64,000 nucleotides of DNA, taken from assembly GCF_004369205.1 (NCBI RefSeq), contig NZ_QFGA01000002.1, positions 310,001-374,000 on the forward strand, read 5' to 3'. Under the pieces are notes generated by a model that worked only from the letters and a program-made list of their open reading frames with translations, ran no database searches and was not told the origin of the DNA. Numbering within the stretch: the stretch's first letter is position 1; every line of letters begins with the position of its first letter. Of the stretch, positions 24,227-32,775 are shown one piece after another. This DNA comes from Pelotomaculum schinkii. Its GTDB lineage: Bacteria > Bacillota > Desulfotomaculia > Desulfotomaculales > Pelotomaculaceae. Position numbers and translations under genes: made by a program.

Positions 24227-25463
24227 ATTCTTTGAAAGCAAGCGTGGCGTTGTGGCCTCCGAAGCCAAAAGAGTTGGAGAGGGCAAAACGCACCTTTGCC
24301 TTTCTGGCCACGTTGGGTACAAAGTCAAGGTCACAGTCCGGGTCAGGCTGCTCGTAGTTAATTGTAGGCGGGATCACACCCCGCTGTATAGCCAGGACGC
24401 AGGCCATGGCCTCCAGCCCGCCGGCGGCGCCCAACAAGTGGCCGGTCATGGATTTGGTCGAGCTAACCGCTATATTGGGAGCATGCTCCCCGAATAATTT
24501 TTTGATGGCCAGAGTTTCCGCTTTATCACCCAGTGGCGTGGAGGTGGCATGCGCATTGATATAATCAACAGACTCAAGCGCCGCGCCCGCGTCCTTGAGG
24601 GCTGCCTTCATCGAATTAACCGCGCCGTTTCCTTCCGGATCGGGGGCGACCATGTGATAAGCGTCACAGGAACTTCCATAACCAACAATTTCAGCGTATA
24701 TCCTGGCGCCCCTCTTGAGGGCGTGCTCAAGGCTCTCCAGAATCAGTATGGCGGCGCCTTCTCCCGCGACAAAACCATCCCTTCGAGCGTCAAATGGACT
24801 GCTGGCCTTCTCCGGTTCTTCATTGCGGCTCGACATGGCTTTCATCGTGCAAAAGCCGGCCATGGCCAGGGGCGTGATAGGCGCTTCCATCCCCCCGGTG
24901 ACCATTACATCAGCATAGCCCCACTGCAGCATTTTGAAGGCGTCTCCAATGGCGTTGCTGCTGGAAGCGCAAGCCGATACGCTGGTAATGTTGGGACCGC
25001 GCAGCCCATAGCTGATCGCCACCTGCCCGGCGCCCATGTTGGAGATAATCATGGGCACAAAAATCGGGCTGACCCGGCTTGGCCCTTTTTCAGCCAGGAC
25101 CCTGGCCTGGTTTTCCAGGGTTTCGATACCACCGATACCGGAACCGAGTATTACCCCGATGCGATCCCTGTCCTCAGTTTCCAGGTCAAGGTTGGCGTCT
25201 TCAATGGCCATACCTGAAGCAGCAACCGCAAACTGGGTAAAGCGGTCCATACGCCTTGCTTCTTTTTTGTCCATATGTTCAGCCGGGTCAAAGTCAATGA
25301 CTTCCCCCGCTATTTGCGTACTAAAATTGGCCGCGTCAAACCTGGTTATCCGTCTGATGCCGGAAACCCCGCCGGTAAGGGACGTCCAGAACTGCTCCAG
25401 ACCTGTTCCCACCGGCGAGATGATTCCCAGGCCGGTAACGACAACCCGTTTTTGCAAAACCAT
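24216..25463 (-). CDS. fabF: 3-oxoacyl-ACP synthase II
   Basis: About 415 residues. Catalytic cysteine in SACASSSNAIGDAF (about 163), histidines in NAHATSTPLGDKAE (about 303) and KSMTGHLLGAAGG (about 340), and a glycine-rich end (FGFGGHNATLAF). It elongates acyl-ACP with malonyl-ACP. ATG 25463 (MVLQKRVVV) is annotated; the TTG two codons later has GAGAGG at a better 8-base distance and could be the true start. A terminator-like hairpin separates it from acpP. Confidence 0.95.
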   Translation of the reverse strand: MVLQKRVVVTGLGIISPVGTGLEQFWTSLTGGVSGIRRITRFDAANFSTQIAGEVIDFDPAEHMDKKEARRMDRFTQFAVAASGMAIEDANLDLETEDRDRIGVILGSGIGGIETLENQARVLAEKGPSRVSPIFVPMIISNMGAGQVAISYGLRGPNITSVSACASSSNAIGDAFKMLQWGYADVMVTGGMEAPITPLAMAGFCTMKAMSSRNEEPEKASSPFDARRDGFVAGEGAAILILESLEHALKRGARIYAEIVGYGSSCDAYHMVAPDPEGNGAVNSMKAALKDAGAALESVDYINAHATSTPLGDKAETLAIKKLFGEHAPNIAVSSTKSMTGHLLGAAGGLEAMACVLAIQRGVIPPTINYEQPDPDCDLDFVPNVARKAKVRFALSNSFGFGGHNATLAFKEYGR

Positions 25464-25473
25464 TACCTCTCTT

Positions 25474-25506
25474 TCAAAAAAGTCCCGTGGTTTCCCCGCG
25501 GGACTT
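25474..25506 (-). terminator. Attenuator-like hairpin between acpP and fabF
   Basis: On the minus strand AAGTCCCG (25499-25506) pairs with CGGGACTT (25480-25487) and is followed by a run of six U. It lies between two genes of one operon, so it probably ends part of the transcripts and keeps acyl carrier protein mRNA above that of fabF, rnc and ftsY. Confidence 0.7.
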
Positions 25507-25523
25507 GAAACTTGCAAAAAAAT

Positions 25524-25754
25524 TTACTGGTGTTCCTGGATATATTTGACTGAATCACCTACCGTACGGATTTTTTCCGCATCCTCATCGGGTATTTCCA
25601 GGTCAAACTCCTCTTCCAGGGCCATAACCAGTTCAACAATGTCCAGCGAGTCGGCGCCCAGGTCATCAACAAAGGATGATTCCATTTTTACTTCTGCTTC
25701 TTCTACCCCTAACTGTTCAATAATAATCGCTTTAACTTTATCAATAATTGCCAT
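25524..25754 (-). CDS. acpP: Acyl carrier protein
   Basis: 76 residues, acidic and helical, with the phosphopantetheine serine in [19 protein letters not shown] (about 37). It carries growing acyl chains in fatty acid synthesis. The ATG at 25754 ([10 protein letters not shown]) stands 10 bases after GGGGGTG; an ATG three codons earlier lies directly against that SD and is rejected. Confidence 0.96.
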   Translation of the reverse strand: MAIIDKVKAIIIEQLGVEEAEVKMESSFVDDLGADSLDIVELVMALEEEFDLEIPDEDAEKIRTVGDSVKYIQEHQ

Positions 25755-25798
25755 AATATACATTCACCCCCTTCCGTTACTGTATCCTATTAATCTTT

Positions 25799-26545
25799 TT
25801 ACATACATGTCATGCCGCCGTCCGCGGCAATTGTCTGTCCGGTGATATACGCGGCTGCGTCCGTGGCCAGAAAAACGGCCAACCCCGCAACATCTTCAGG
25901 CTCTCCAAAGCGTTTCATGGGGATCTGGGCCAGCAATTTTTCCGTTACCTTCTCCGGCAGCCCGGCGGTCATTTCCGTGTTAATAAAGCCTGGCGCCACG
26001 GCATTGACGGTGATATTGCGGGAGCAGAGCTCCTTCGCCAGGGCCTTGGTCAAACCCAGGAGACCCGCCTTGGCGGCCGCATAGTTGGCCTGGCCGAAGT
26101 TACCGGTCAACCCGACCACCGAACTGATATTGATAATTCTGCCGTACTGGTTTTTAACCATAGTCCGGGCGGCTGCCCGCGCGCAATTGAACGCGCCTTT
26201 TAAGTTTACGGAGAGGACTGCGTCCCAATCCTCATCCTTCATCCTCAAGACCAGGTTATCACGGTTGATACCGGCATTGTTGACCAGGATGTCTACCCGC
26301 CCGAACTCGTTTTGCGCCGCTTTAATAAGGTCTTCCGCCGCTTCCGGGTCGGCTACATCTGCCTTGAACAGCAAAGCCCTCCGGCCGGCGGCCCTGATTA
26401 AATCAGCCACCTCGGCCGCAGCGGCGTCGTTCCTGGCATAATTAACCACAACATCTGCTCCTGCCTTGGCCATGGCCAGGGCAATAGCCCGTCCGATCCC
26501 CCGGGAAGCGCCCGTAATAATGGCAACTCTGTCGCTAAGAACCAT
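25799..26545 (-). CDS. fabG: 3-oxoacyl-ACP reductase
   Basis: 248 residues, short-chain dehydrogenase. NADPH site TGASRGIGRAIALAM (12-26), NNAGINRDNLV (about 88), catalytic Ser in NISSVVG, Tyr and Lys in YAAAKAGLLGLTKALAKE (about 154) and the FabG end YITGQTIAADGGMTCM. It reduces 3-oxoacyl-ACP. AGGAGG precedes its ATG; it follows fabD after a single base. Confidence 0.96.
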   Translation of the reverse strand: MVLSDRVAIITGASRGIGRAIALAMAKAGADVVVNYARNDAAAAEVADLIRAAGRRALLFKADVADPEAAEDLIKAAQNEFGRVDILVNNAGINRDNLVLRMKDEDWDAVLSVNLKGAFNCARAAARTMVKNQYGRIINISSVVGLTGNFGQANYAAAKAGLLGLTKALAKELCSRNITVNAVAPGFINTEMTAGLPEKVTEKLLAQIPMKRFGEPEDVAGLAVFLATDAAAYITGQTIAADGGMTCM

Positions 26546-26546
26546 T

Positions 26547-27488
26547 TTAGCTAACCTCCTTTGTTAACGCAAGGACTTTTTCCAAAGACGCCAGGTCCTC
26601 CACATTATAAAGCGACGCTTCCCGGCAGGTCTTTTTGATCAAGCCGCTAAGCACCTTTCCAGGACCCACTTCAATAAAAGTTTGAATACCACCGGCAGCC
26701 AGGAGCCTGACGCTTTCCTCCCAGCGGACCGGGTTGTATACCTGTTTGAGCAGGGAGGCTTTGACTTCGGGCCCCGTCCTGACATAATCGGCCGATACGT
26801 TGGCTACCACCGGCATTGACGGATCCGCTATTGCCACCGCGTCTAAATCCTTGGCCAGTTTTTCACCGGCGGGAACCATCAAACTGGAGTGAAAGGGGGC
26901 GCTGACCGGCAACGGTATGATTCGTTTAGCCCCGGCCTCCTTTAACAGAGGGCCGGCCGCCTTGAGTCCGGCCGTGTCTCCGGCAATTACGACCTGTCCC
27001 GGGCAGTTCAGGTTGACAGCTTCAACCACCCCCGCTGTAGACGCCTCACGGCAAACCGCCGCCACCTCTTCACTCGAAAGTCCCATAACCGCAGCCATCC
27101 CGCCCTCTCCCAGCGGAACCGCTTCCTGCATGTACTGCCCCCGTTTGCGCACCAGGCGGACCGCGTCCTCAAAGCTCAGTGAACCGGCCGCCACCAGGGC
27201 GCTGTATTCTCCGAGGCTGTGGCCTGCCGCTGCAACCGGGACCGGTCCTTTGGCCTTCCTGATCACAGCCAGACAGGCGATGCTGGTAGTCAGTACCGCG
27301 GGTTGGGTAATGGCGGTTTTATTCAGTTCCTCTTGCGGTCCCTCGAAGCACAGGCGAGAAAGTGAAAATCCTAACACAGTGTCAGCCTTTTCAAAGACAG
27401 CGGCGGCTTCGGGAAAATGACTGCATAATTCCTTACCCATCCCAACGTACTGGGAGGCCTGTCCGGGAAATACAAAGGCAATTGTCAT
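26547..27488 (-). CDS. fabD: Malonyl-CoA:ACP transacylase
   Basis: 313 residues. FVFPGQASQYVGMG at the N-terminus, the nucleophile serine in GHSLGEYSALVAAGSL (about 92), the arginine site further on (VRKRGQYMQEAVP) and the catalytic histidine in VSAPFHSSLM (about 200). It loads malonyl groups onto ACP. Two bases separate it from fabK. Confidence 0.96.
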   Translation of the reverse strand: MTIAFVFPGQASQYVGMGKELCSHFPEAAAVFEKADTVLGFSLSRLCFEGPQEELNKTAITQPAVLTTSIACLAVIRKAKGPVPVAAAGHSLGEYSALVAAGSLSFEDAVRLVRKRGQYMQEAVPLGEGGMAAVMGLSSEEVAAVCREASTAGVVEAVNLNCPGQVVIAGDTAGLKAAGPLLKEAGAKRIIPLPVSAPFHSSLMVPAGEKLAKDLDAVAIADPSMPVVANVSADYVRTGPEVKASLLKQVYNPVRWEESVRLLAAGGIQTFIEVGPGKVLSGLIKKTCREASLYNVEDLASLEKVLALTKEVS

Positions 27489-27490
27489 GT

Positions 27491-28438
27491 CTATTTCACC
27501 ACCTTGCTATTTAAATGGTCCAGAACCTCAACAGCATGGCTCAAAACTTCCTGCATGATTTCACCGGCCGGCTGCACCCGTTGGACCATGGCGCTGACCT
27601 GGCCGGACATCACCGTCCCGTAGACCACATCGCCCTCAACCATGGCCTGCCTTAAACTGCCGGCGCCAAGCTTTTCAATCTCTTCAACTGGAGCGTTGTT
27701 TTTTTCCATCTCTTCGTATTTTCTCGTAAGTTTATTGCGCAGCGCGCGCACCGGGTGCCCGGTTGAAGCGCCCGAGACAGCAGTATCGCGGTCCTTGGAT
27801 TTAATTACCATTTCCTTCACTTTGGGGTGTACGGTGCACTCCGCTGCGCAGATAAACCTGGTACCCATCTGAACTCCCACGGCGCCCAGAGAGAGGGCCG
27901 CGATCAACCCCCTGCCGTCGTAAACACCTCCGGCGGCAATTACCGGTATATCAACGGCGTCGACCACCTGCGGCACCAAGGCCATGGTAGAGATCTCACC
28001 GATATGGCCGCCTGATTCCATGCCTTCAGCGATTAACGCGTCAACTCCGCTCCGGATGAGCCTTTTGGCTAAAGCCACCGAGGAAACCACCGGGATAACC
28101 TTTGTCCCGACCTTACGCAAAGGCGGCACATATTTACCAGGGTTTCCTGCTCCGGTTGTAACTACAGCCACCGGTTCCGCTTCTAAAAGCTTCATCACTT
28201 CATCTACAAAGGGCGAACGCAGCATCACGTTAACCCCAAACGGCTTGTTGGTCAGCTGCCTGGCCCGGTGAAGCTGGTCTCTAAGCCAGTCCGGAGGAGC
28301 AGCGCCGGAACCGATGATCCCCAGACCACCCGCATCGGACACGGCTGCCGCAAGTTCGGCGGTGGCAACCCAGGCCATACCTCCCTGTATAATAGGATAT
28401 TCTATATTCAGCAAGTCACATAATGCAGTTCGGATCAA
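27491..28438 (-). CDS. fabK: Enoyl-ACP reductase II (flavin)
   Basis: 315 residues, FMN TIM-barrel of the nitronate monooxygenase family. It begins ALCDLLNIEYPIIQGGMAWV and has IIGSGAAPPDWLRDQL, AEGMESGGHIGEISTMALVP and AAGGVYDGRGLIAALSLGAV with GVQMGTRF, as in FabK. It catalyses the last reduction of each elongation cycle. The context inside the fab operon and the absence of fabI here support the assignment. TTG start with GGGAGGG 7 bases ahead. Confidence 0.93.
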   Translation of the reverse strand: MIRTALCDLLNIEYPIIQGGMAWVATAELAAAVSDAGGLGIIGSGAAPPDWLRDQLHRARQLTNKPFGVNVMLRSPFVDEVMKLLEAEPVAVVTTGAGNPGKYVPPLRKVGTKVIPVVSSVALAKRLIRSGVDALIAEGMESGGHIGEISTMALVPQVVDAVDIPVIAAGGVYDGRGLIAALSLGAVGVQMGTRFICAAECTVHPKVKEMVIKSKDRDTAVSGASTGHPVRALRNKLTRKYEEMEKNNAPVEEIEKLGAGSLRQAMVEGDVVYGTVMSGQVSAMVQRVQPAGEIMQEVLSHAVEVLDHLNSKVVK

Positions 28439-28475
28439 GACGAATCCCTCCCCCGTATCAAAGATACTAATTCTT

Positions 28476-29468
28476 TTATGCCGGGCTTCCCCACTTTATC
28501 ACTGTGGCTCCCCAGGTCAAACCAGCCCCGAAACCAACCATAACAATGTGGTCACCCTGCTTGATGCGCCCGTCTTGGACAGCCTCCGTCAAAGCCAGGG
28601 GTATCGAGGCGGTTGAAGTATTGCCATACCGGTCCAGGTTGACCAGCACCTTATCCATGGACAGGTTCAACCTCTTGGCGGCTGATTCTATAATTCTGAT
28701 ATTGGCCTGATGCGGTATAAAATAGTCGATATCCGATCTATTCAGGCCGGCGGCAGCCAGGACTTCCAGAGCTGCTTTACCCATAACCCGCACCGCAAAC
28801 TTGAAGACTTCCTGACCGTCCATATGGATAGTGTGGAGCTTTTGGTCGACTGTTTCCCTGGTGGCCGGCTGCCTTGAACCCCCGGCCGGTACACTCAGAA
28901 GCTGACCTTTGGAGCCGTCGGACCGTAGTGTGAAAGACAATATACCATTACCTGCCGGAACAGGACTTAAGACCACCGCCCCTGCCCCGTCACCAAAAAG
29001 GACACAGGTCTTGCGATCCTCCCAATTGACAATCCTCGATAAACATTCTGCTCCTATAACCAGGACTTTTTTATAAGTACCTGAGGTAATAAACTGGCTG
29101 CCGGTCGCAAGAGCATAAACAAAGCCGGTGCAGCCAGCCGCCAGGTCAAAGGCTGCTGCCTTAACGGCCCCCAAACGGTCCTGCACCAGGCATGCTGTGG
29201 CCGGAAAAATGGTATCAGGGGTATTTGTGGCCACAATAATGAGCCCCAGCTCTTCCGGAGCCACTCCCGCATCCGCCAGGGCGCGTTCACCGGCAATGAC
29301 GGCCAGGTCTGATGTCGCCAGTTCCGGAGAGGCGATGCGCCGTTCTTTTATGCCTGATCTGGTGCGGATCCATTGATCGTTGGTGTCAACCATTTTCTGC
29401 AGTTCGTCGTTGGTAAGAACCCGATCAGGAAGATAAGCTCCTACTCCTATAATACCGGCGTTACACAC
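28476..29468 (-). CDS. fabH: 3-oxoacyl-ACP synthase III
   Basis: 330 residues. GVGAYLPDRVLTND at the start, catalytic cysteine in AAGCTGFVYALA (about 112), histidine in FIPHQANIRI (about 250) and asparagine in RYGNTSTASIPLAL (about 280). It starts fatty acid synthesis from an acyl-CoA and malonyl-ACP. GTG 29468 overlaps the plsX stop by 8 bases and gives the family's normal length; a start eight codons earlier would lie wholly in plsX. Confidence 0.95.
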   Translation of the reverse strand: MCNAGIIGVGAYLPDRVLTNDELQKMVDTNDQWIRTRSGIKERRIASPELATSDLAVIAGERALADAGVAPEELGLIIVATNTPDTIFPATACLVQDRLGAVKAAAFDLAAGCTGFVYALATGSQFITSGTYKKVLVIGAECLSRIVNWEDRKTCVLFGDGAGAVVLSPVPAGNGILSFTLRSDGSKGQLLSVPAGGSRQPATRETVDQKLHTIHMDGQEVFKFAVRVMGKAALEVLAAAGLNRSDIDYFIPHQANIRIIESAAKRLNLSMDKVLVNLDRYGNTSTASIPLALTEAVQDGRIKQGDHIVMVGFGAGLTWGATVIKWGSPA

Positions 29469-30492
29469 TTCTCTTGGCAAGCTTGCTCCCAACTCCTTCG
29501 TTAATTCCTGTTTGCGAGATACTGTCTAAAATCGAATCCACCAGGCGGTTATCCACCGACTCCATGGCCACCCGGATCCCGTTCTTGACGGCCTTAGCCG
29601 TAGAACTCCCATGACAGATAATCGATACGCCGTTCACACCCAACAGCGGCGCTCCGCCGTATTCGGCATAATCGATGCGTTTTTTAAACCTCATTAGGGC
29701 TTTTACGGCCATAACAATCCCTATTTTGGCCAACCAGCTCCTGTTAATTTCCTCTTTCAGCGTGTTATACAGAGCTCCGGCAATTCCTTCCGCCGACTTT
29801 AGAACTACATTGCCGATAAACCCGTCGCACACGACAACATCCACCGTGCCCCGGAAAATGTCCCTGCCTTCGATATTACCGATAAAGTTGATGCCGGCTT
29901 GCTGCAGCAGGGGGTAAGCCGCCAGGGTTAACTCGCTCCCCTTGGTCTCCTCCTCCCCGTTGCTAAGGAGGCCGACACGGGGATTGGCCACACCCAGGAC
30001 TCTTTTGGCGTAAAGATAACCCATCACGCTGAACTGCAAGAGGTTTTGAGGTTTGCAGTCGACATTGGCGCCCGCATCCAACAGGACGGTATAACCTTTT
30101 TCACTGGGGAGCACCCCGGCGATAGCCGGGCGGTCAATTCCTTTAATCCGGCCCAGACCCAATAGGGCCGCCGCCATCGCTGCTCCGGTACTGCCGGCGG
30201 AAACCAGGGCGCCGGCTTCCCCGTCTTTAACCAGTTGGGTAGCCCTTACAATAGAAGAATTTTTTTTACGTCTTACGGCCACCGCGGGATGCTCGCCCAT
30301 ATCTACAACCTCAGGAGCGTGGACGATGCTTATCAACTCGCCGGGGTCAATGCCCCCAAGCTCAACACGGATTCTCTCTTCGTCGCCGACCAGGATTACG
30401 GCCTGCTTATACTCCCTGGCCGCCATTAGGGCTCCCTTTACGATTTCACCCGGGGCGAAATCGCCGCCCATGGCATCCACTGCTATTTTCAC
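29461..30492 (-). CDS. plsX: Phosphate acyltransferase PlsX
   Basis: 343 residues. It begins MKIAVDAMGGDFAPGEIVKG and has VSAGSTGAAMAAALLGLGRI (about 100), LLDAGANVDCKPQNLLQFSV and GFIGNVVLKSAEG. It makes acyl-phosphate from acyl-ACP for phospholipid synthesis. It overlaps fapR by 4 bases (ATGA) and fabH by 8, so it is translationally coupled on both sides. Confidence 0.96.
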   Translation of the reverse strand: MKIAVDAMGGDFAPGEIVKGALMAAREYKQAVILVGDEERIRVELGGIDPGELISIVHAPEVVDMGEHPAVAVRRKKNSSIVRATQLVKDGEAGALVSAGSTGAAMAAALLGLGRIKGIDRPAIAGVLPSEKGYTVLLDAGANVDCKPQNLLQFSVMGYLYAKRVLGVANPRVGLLSNGEEETKGSELTLAAYPLLQQAGINFIGNIEGRDIFRGTVDVVVCDGFIGNVVLKSAEGIAGALYNTLKEEINRSWLAKIGIVMAVKALMRFKKRIDYAEYGGAPLLGVNGVSIICHGSSTAKAVKNGIRVAMESVDNRLVDSILDSISQTGINEGVGSKLAKRSV

Positions 30493-31064
30493 TGCGGCAC
30501 TCCCTCTTCCTGCAGGGCAAACACTAGAAATTTACCTTTAAAAACAATTTCATCCTTGACCTCGGAGGTAACTTTTACCATGTATTTATTGCCTTTTTTT
30601 ATTTTTATAACCGCCTTCGCCAGAATTTTTTCACCACAGTAGACCGGCCGCTTGTAGCTCACCCTGGCTGCTCCGGTTAGCGCCGCCCCTGCGTCAATCA
30701 CCGCGACCGCCAGTGAATTGGCCTGGGCAAAGATGTGATGTCCCCTGGCGACACTGGTCTTGCTGAGGGTCATGGCTGGTGTAACCGGCAGGATCGACAT
30801 GCCACTGTTGCCGATTTCAAGGTCTACCAGGTCTCCCACCAGTTCTCCGCCGGACATGGTCCTGAGCTGCCGTCCTCCTCTGGCCACGTTCTTGACACGT
30901 TCCCGCAACTCCGGAATCTGCAAATCAAACCGGTCCAGCCGTATGGTCTGGACGCTAACTTTGAGAATAGAGGCCAGGTCCTCGTCGGTCAGAAAGGGGT
31001 CTTCCTCCAGATACCTGCTCAACTGGCGCTGCCTGGTGTTTTTATTTAAACTACACTTGGCCAT
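30489..31064 (-). CDS. fapR: Fatty acid and phospholipid regulator FapR
   Basis: 191 residues. An N-terminal helix-turn-helix (FLTDEDLASILKVSVQTIRL) is followed by a linker helix and a hot-dog domain that binds malonyl-CoA (HIFAQANSLAVAVIDAGAAL, then RVSYKRPVYCGEKI). It represses the fab genes until malonyl-CoA rises. The ATG at 31064 follows GAGGGTGAGG. It is the first gene of the operon it controls and has a near-perfect FapR box in front. Confidence 0.95.
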   Translation of the reverse strand: MAKCSLNKNTRQRQLSRYLEEDPFLTDEDLASILKVSVQTIRLDRFDLQIPELRERVKNVARGGRQLRTMSGGELVGDLVDLEIGNSGMSILPVTPAMTLSKTSVARGHHIFAQANSLAVAVIDAGAALTGAARVSYKRPVYCGEKILAKAVIKIKKGNKYMVKVTSEVKDEIVFKGKFLVFALQEEGVPQ

Positions 31065-31099
31065 AACCTCACCCTCATTTACCGCCATCCGGCAAAAAA

Positions 31100-31118
31100 A
31101 TTAGTACCTGGTACCAAG
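31100..31118 (-). promoter_or_regulatory. FapR operator
   Basis: ATTAGTACCTGGTACCAAG is a close match to the FapR box (a TTAGTACC.GGTACTAA palindrome). It lies just downstream of the -10 box, at the expected transcription start, so bound FapR would block the promoter. Confidence 0.88.
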
Positions 31119-31121
31119 AAT

Positions 31122-31150
31122 AGTATAATGTACCTTTTGTTAATTTGCAA
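31122..31150 (-). promoter_or_regulatory. fapR operon promoter
   Basis: On the minus strand: TTGCAA (31150-31145), 17-base spacer, TATACT (31127-31122). It fits sigma-A and is placed just upstream of the FapR box. Confidence 0.7.
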
Positions 31151-31156
31151 GTAAGA

Positions 31157-31194
31157 CAAAAAAAATAAGCTCCGGGTTGATATCCGGGCTTATT
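31157..31194 (-). terminator. Terminator after rpmF
   Basis: AATAAGCCCGG pairs with CCGGAGCTTATT (one bulge) and is followed by a run of seven or more U on the minus strand. It separates the yceD-rpmF unit from the FapR-controlled promoter. Confidence 0.85.
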
Positions 31195-31217
31195 TTAAAA
31201 AATTGAGATATTTTGCT

Positions 31218-31397
31218 TTATTTTGCCGCTACCACTTCTCTGGCTTTATAATACCCGCACTCGGGACACAAGTGGTGGGGCCTGATCAGAGCCCGGCACT
31301 GCGGGCAGCTTACCAAAACCGGCGCTTCAAGCTTCTCATTTGCGGCGCGGCGCTGTCTGCCGCGCTGTTTAGATGATTTCCTTTTTGGAACACCCAT
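31218..31397 (-). CDS. rpmF: 50S ribosomal protein L32
   Basis: 59 residues. It begins MGVPKRKSSKQRGRQRRAAN, is very basic, and has a zinc ribbon with CPQCRALIRPHHLCPECGYY, so it is the C+ zinc-binding form. It follows yceD by 16 bases, the usual bacterial order yceD-rpmF ahead of the plsX/fab genes. Confidence 0.96.
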   Translation of the reverse strand: MGVPKRKSSKQRGRQRRAANEKLEAPVLVSCPQCRALIRPHHLCPECGYYKAREVVAAK

Positions 31398-31413
31398 ACT
31401 TCTACACCTCCAG

Positions 31414-31926
31414 TCATTCGTTCATTCCTTTGAAAATATCGCGCAAAACACTTAAACGGGGGTCAACCTCAGCGCCTGCGCAGCCACATCTTCCCTGGTT
31501 CAGGTTTTGCCCGCAACCCGGGCACAATCCCTGGCATTCCTCGTTACATACCGCTTTCATCGGCAACGACATGATCAGACACTTCAAGACCTCGGGGGTT
31601 ACATCAATTTCATCTCCGCTGAAGGGGATGACTTCCTCTTCTTTGGCCTCTTCAACGGCAGTTGTGTAGATTTCAGAAAAGGGGACTTCAAAAGAATAGC
31701 GAAACGGCTCCAGGCAACGGCTACAGTTTAGCTGAAGCAGCCCGGAGGCAGTTCCCTCCACCATAATCGTCTGGCCTGTGTTGGTTGCATTCAAAACAGC
31801 TTTGACCGGTCCGTCAAAGCTGATTTTTTCACCTGCCATCTCCATGGGGGGCATATCCGCCACTAGTTCGAAAGAAACCGATTCCCCCGGCGACCTCTTT
31901 AGCCTGGCTACGTCCAATTGCAGCAT
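31414..31926 (-). CDS. YceD/DUF177 family protein
   Basis: About 170 residues. A CxxC in LNCSRCLEPFRY (middle) and a second cysteine-rich block CNEECQGLCPGCGQNLNQ near the end, which is typical of DUF177. YceD proteins are linked to 23S rRNA accumulation and are almost always upstream of rpmF, as here. ATG 31926 has GGCGGTG 7 bases ahead. Confidence 0.88.
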   Translation of the reverse strand: MLQLDVARLKRSPGESVSFELVADMPPMEMAGEKISFDGPVKAVLNATNTGQTIMVEGTASGLLQLNCSRCLEPFRYSFEVPFSEIYTTAVEEAKEEEVIPFSGDEIDVTPEVLKCLIMSLPMKAVCNEECQGLCPGCGQNLNQGRCGCAGAEVDPRLSVLRDIFKGMNE

Positions 31927-32009
31927 CGTATCGCACACCGCCATTTCAACACCCAAAATTATATTGATTTAGTATAGTCTTGTCAAGATTTTTCCTGTTC
32001 TATGCGGTT

Positions 32010-32594
32010 TTACGGTGTTCCCGTTTTCACCAGCTTCCGGTCCGGGGAAATAGGACTTCCTGTATCGATGTGGCCGTATAGAGTTTCTACTTCCTTGCCT
32101 TCCACCAGGAATTGCACCTTTGTGATCCCGGGCACTTCGGCCAAAGAGTTGACAACCGAATAAACCAGGGCGATTTCACCGGCAGAGCCTGCGTAATTGC
32201 TGTTTTTGATTTCCTTTGAAAAATCGGCATAAGCTGTCTCCTGTCTAACCGACAGGGAAAGCAGCCTGGTCTCTTCAGGTAAAGTCCTTTGTAACAAATG
32301 GCTCTCCGGTCCCTTGATTAACTCTTTGACCACGGCTTCCCCGATATTATCCCCCTGAACAGCGACCTGCCGTTTTTCAGGCACCAGGCACATGGCCTGT
32401 TCGTCGGAGAAATATAGTACCAGCTCTCTTGTCTCTTCCCCGGCCCCCTGCGAAAGGGGTTCGGGCGTGTTTCCAGCGGGATTTTCCACCTGCTGGTTAA
32501 ATATAGGAGCATAGGCTCCCAACAAAAACGCAGCGGCGCCCAGGCCAACCACCAGCAAAAACAGCTTAATCCAACGGTTTTTGAACTTGGACAA
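32010..32594 (-). CDS. GerMN-domain protein, sporulation/germination type
   Basis: About 194 residues. A basic start and one membrane helix (LFLLVVGLGAAAFLLGAYAP, about 10-30), a Pro/Glu linker, then one GerMN domain (LVLYFSDEQAMCLVPEKRQV, AVVKELIKGPES, VQFLVEGKEVETLYGHIDT). GerM proteins take part in spore septum or cortex work outside the membrane. TTG 32594 has GGGAGGCG 7 bases ahead, preferred to the ATG that overlaps it. Confidence 0.8.
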   Translation of the reverse strand: MSKFKNRWIKLFLLVVGLGAAAFLLGAYAPIFNQQVENPAGNTPEPLSQGAGEETRELVLYFSDEQAMCLVPEKRQVAVQGDNIGEAVVKELIKGPESHLLQRTLPEETRLLSLSVRQETAYADFSKEIKNSNYAGSAGEIALVYSVVNSLAEVPGITKVQFLVEGKEVETLYGHIDTGSPISPDRKLVKTGTP

Positions 32595-32775
32595 AACAAT
32601 CGCCTCCCTCATTATTATTTAAGCCTTTTGTATAAAAATCAAGACTTACTTCATAATTAATTCACATCCCCATTGTATTCACCGGGTTGCCGAGTTGGTT
32701 TGATAGGGTCTAAAATCCAGGTGACCGGCCATATTATTAAGAGAACTCATTTTCAAAAAGACAGCCGGTGAATTC

